A stretch of DNA of 44,902 nt. Source: Fibrobacterota bacterium (GTDB taxonomy: Bacteria > Fibrobacterota > Chitinivibrionia > Chitinivibrionales > Chitinispirillaceae). Where the stretch lies: positions 1-44,902 of the forward strand of contig JAEZKP010000001.1 in NCBI GenBank assembly GCA_023436145.1, read 5' to 3'. Positions within the stretch are counted from its first letter, which is position 1. Each line of letters starts with the position of its first letter. The notes under the pieces are model-generated. The model had not been told where the DNA came from and ran no database searches. It saw only the letters and a list, made by a program, of their open reading frames with translations. Both the position numbers and the translations under genes were made by a program. Of the stretch, positions 43,172-44,902 are shown in pieces.

Positions 43172-44110
43172 TCATTTGACTTTTATTATCACTTTTCCTT
43201 TTGCATGTTCTTCTTTGATATATCTAATTGCAGCAGCCGTTTCACTGAGTCCAAAGCTTCTATCAATCACAGAGCGTATTTTCCCATCTACTGCAAGCTT
43301 AATTATAAACTCCATGTCATCAATATTTGATTTAGCGGTAAGAAAAGCCATTTTTCTGGAGCCAAATGACATCATCCATCCCAAAAAAATCGATTTAAAA
43401 ATCTGAGATAAGCTTCCGCCAACCATAACATACCTGCCATTGGGTTTTAAAAGCTTTTTATACAGGCTCAGTGAATAATTACCATTAATTCCAAGTATAA
43501 GGTCATACCTGCTATCTAATTGGGATAGATTTACTTTGTTATAATCAATTATATTGTCTGCACCTATTAACCGTGTTTGCTCTTCATTTTTTGAGCTGCA
43601 CACTCCGGTTAAGGCCGCCCCATAATATTTAGCCAATTGAAGTGCATATGAACCGACACCACCGCTGCATCCGATAATTAATACTTGATAGTCATTCTTA
43701 ATAAAACCTCTATTTCGTAAAGCCTGCAGGGCTGTTGTCGCAGCAAGAGGCAAAGCCGCTGCTTCTTCAAAAGTAATCTCTTGTGGCTTGGAAATGAAAG
43801 CTTTTTCTGAGGCCGCAACATACTCTGCAAAACCTCCGAACCCGAAGTTTGAAAGTTCGCCAATGACGTGATCACCCGGTTTGAATTTGGTGACATTTTT
43901 CCCAACAGACTCGACAATACCAGAAACATCAGCTCCAAATATTTTCTTCTTTGGAGGAAACCCCATTTGCATCATTCTATAATCAGCGGCATTTATTGAC
44001 GATGCGTGAATTTCTATTAAAACCTCATTCTCATTAGGGATAGGTTTCTCCACATCACAGTAAATCAATCTATCCGTAGTGCTCTTTTTATCGTATATTA
44101 CTGCTTTCAT
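43172..44110 (-). CDS. NAD(P)-dependent MDR-family oxidoreductase (zinc-free, QOR-like)
   Basis: The 312-residue protein has the medium-chain dehydrogenase layout: a GroES-like N-terminal domain (IEIHASSINAADYRMM, FGADVSGIVESVGKNV) and a Rossmann nucleotide-binding motif GCSGGVGSYALQLAKYYGA. The structural and catalytic zinc Cys patterns are missing, so it is a quinone-oxidoreductase or enoyl-reductase type. Substrate is unknown. AGGAGG precedes the ATG. Confidence 0.9.
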   Translation of the reverse strand: MKAVIYDKKSTTDRLIYCDVEKPIPNENEVLIEIHASSINAADYRMMQMGFPPKKKIFGADVSGIVESVGKNVTKFKPGDHVIGELSNFGFGGFAEYVAASEKAFISKPQEITFEEAAALPLAATTALQALRNRGFIKNDYQVLIIGCSGGVGSYALQLAKYYGAALTGVCSSKNEEQTRLIGADNIIDYNKVNLSQLDSRYDLILGINGNYSLSLYKKLLKPNGRYVMVGGSLSQIFKSIFLGWMMSFGSRKMAFLTAKSNIDDMEFIIKLAVDGKIRSVIDRSFGLSETAAAIRYIKEEHAKGKVIIKVK

Positions 44111-44150
44111 AATTTATCCTCCTTCTGTATGAATTTAGCCCCAAGCATTT

Positions 44151-44246
44151 CACATAACGTCTGGCCCACGGCCGCAGTGCAACTGTAATGCACTGTACCC
44201 AGTGCTTTGCAGTTGAATTGCAGCCTGGGTTTGTTGTTTGCCCGTG
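44151..44246. repeat. attC-like palindromic site D
   Basis: A large imperfect palindrome flanked by CATAACG (left) and GTTGTTT (right). The arm GCCCACGGCCGCAGTGCAACTG pairs imperfectly with CAGTTGAATTGCAGCCTGGG, with a nested hairpin CACTG/CAGTG. Its design matches site C. The oxidoreductase gene lies between C and D. Confidence 0.5.
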
Positions 44247-44456
44247 TCTGGCTGTGCTCATGTTTCCCGCGCGCTCCTGATTATCTATTATCCGTTTATT
44301 ATAGGTAGCCAGGATGGCGTTCTTTTAATGCCAGGGATGGCTCCTTTTTATTCTCCTAATAATAATCTCTGATTGTCTTCTATTCTCTTACTTCTATTAT
44401 GAGAAAATCTTTAAATGATTTCCTGTAATTTCCTTTTTTCCGGATGTCTTCGACGA

Positions 44457-44488
44457 CCTACTTTCTTTCCAGGGCCAAAGAAAGTAGG
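44457..44488. repeat. Perfect 12-bp stem-loop
   Basis: CCTACTTTCTTT (44457-44468) pairs perfectly with AAAGAAAGTAGG (44477-44488) around CCAGGGCC. The flank repeats parts of the arms (CAAAGAAC, GCCCTGGG). It may be a dispersed palindrome or a terminator. Confidence 0.65.
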
Positions 44489-44902
44489 CAAAGAACGCCC
44501 TGGGAGCCCCGCACTGGCTTTTCTGTTCGCACTTCCACCCGCAGAGCGGCCAAAAAACTCGAAGACTCGAACAATGGCCGCGGAAAATAAGAGCGGGTGA
44601 AAGCACTCACCGCCAGTTATCGGGGCGGATTCCCAATTAATTATCAGCATCTAAAGGGGCTCACTTCCGTTTGCCCCAACAAAATTTATTGCTTTCTACC
44701 TTTTTTCCGGATTATTGTTTATCCGGATAATATCTATTTAGTCATGTTTTTATTTAATCTTTTCTCTTATTGTTCTGAACAGTTCCTCGTTTCCGTATTT
44801 TCCGAATCAATTATCTATAATAAATTTTCGTTTAAATTAATTTTCCCATTCCGCGCGCGTCTTGTTTCCGCACAGCCAGAGATGGAAAATAACGGGCGGC
44901 TG

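Larger units (their letters stand above)
44111..44902. other. Intergenic region to window end, repeats only
   Basis: No convincing gene is seen. The region holds an attC-like palindrome, a 12-bp stem-loop and GC-rich segments (CCGCGCGCG near the right edge). Short overlapping frames at 44397-44650 lie on the palindrome and look spurious. Codon usage does not resemble the flanking genes. Confidence 0.5.

Noticed and set aside
44397..44650. Short overlapping frames on both strands near the right end
   Set aside because: They span a perfect stem-loop and GC-rich repeat sequence, have no ribosome sites and overlap each other.

Overview
The window looks like chromosomal DNA of a Gram-negative anaerobe. 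It encodes Kdo transferase, a heptose-7-phosphate kinase, outer-membrane barrels and many lipoproteins. The RpoD-type sigma factor is short and lacks region 1.1, and two GH57 enzymes sit with a DUF4912 protein. These traits fit the Fibrobacterota/Chitinivibrionia or a neighbouring FCB-type lineage, but this is inference from gene style and not a phylogenetic result. Most genes have good Shine-Dalgarno sites, and neighbours often overlap by 1-4 nt.

Layout. 1-1289: tandem paralogous leucine-rich-repeat proteins. 1355-6013 (minus): MsbA-type ABC exporter, coiled-coil zinc-ribbon protein, tRNA with CAT anticodon, heptose kinase and site-2 protease. 6652-7899: unknown protein followed by a simple-repeat tract. 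8115-15717 (minus): an alpha-glucan block with two GH57 enzymes, a DUF4912 protein, two outer-membrane proteins and a lipoprotein. 16112-22243 (plus): overlapping genes for a REC-GGDEF regulator, waaA, holA, truA and an HtrA protease, then a DUF4321 protein. 22244-22674: two simple-repeat arrays. 22675-25537 (plus): gatA, an NlpC/P60 lipoprotein and pheA. 25538-31643: a MITE-like element, a secreted protein, rpmB, an MBL-fold hydrolase, a sigma factor, a small exported protein and a degenerate PAS/histidine-kinase-like protein. 31644-35077: a second MITE-like element and ilvB-ilvN behind two tandem attenuators, each with a valine-rich leader peptide. 35078-37778: a PAS histidine kinase and an OMPLA-like barrel.

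38051-40294 (minus) is the most notable locus: arsR-hgcA-hgcB-arsC, four genes overlapping by 1-4 nt. HgcA and HgcB are the corrinoid protein and ferredoxin required for mercury methylation. Here they are translationally coupled to an ArsR-type metalloregulator and a thioredoxin-type arsenate reductase.

40570-44280 resembles a cassette array. Minus-strand genes of unrelated function (alpha/beta hydrolase, small membrane ORF, frameshifted YiiX-like lipoprotein, quinone-oxidoreductase-like protein) are separated by palindromic, attC-like spacers, and no integrase is in view. The last 790 bp hold no convincing gene.
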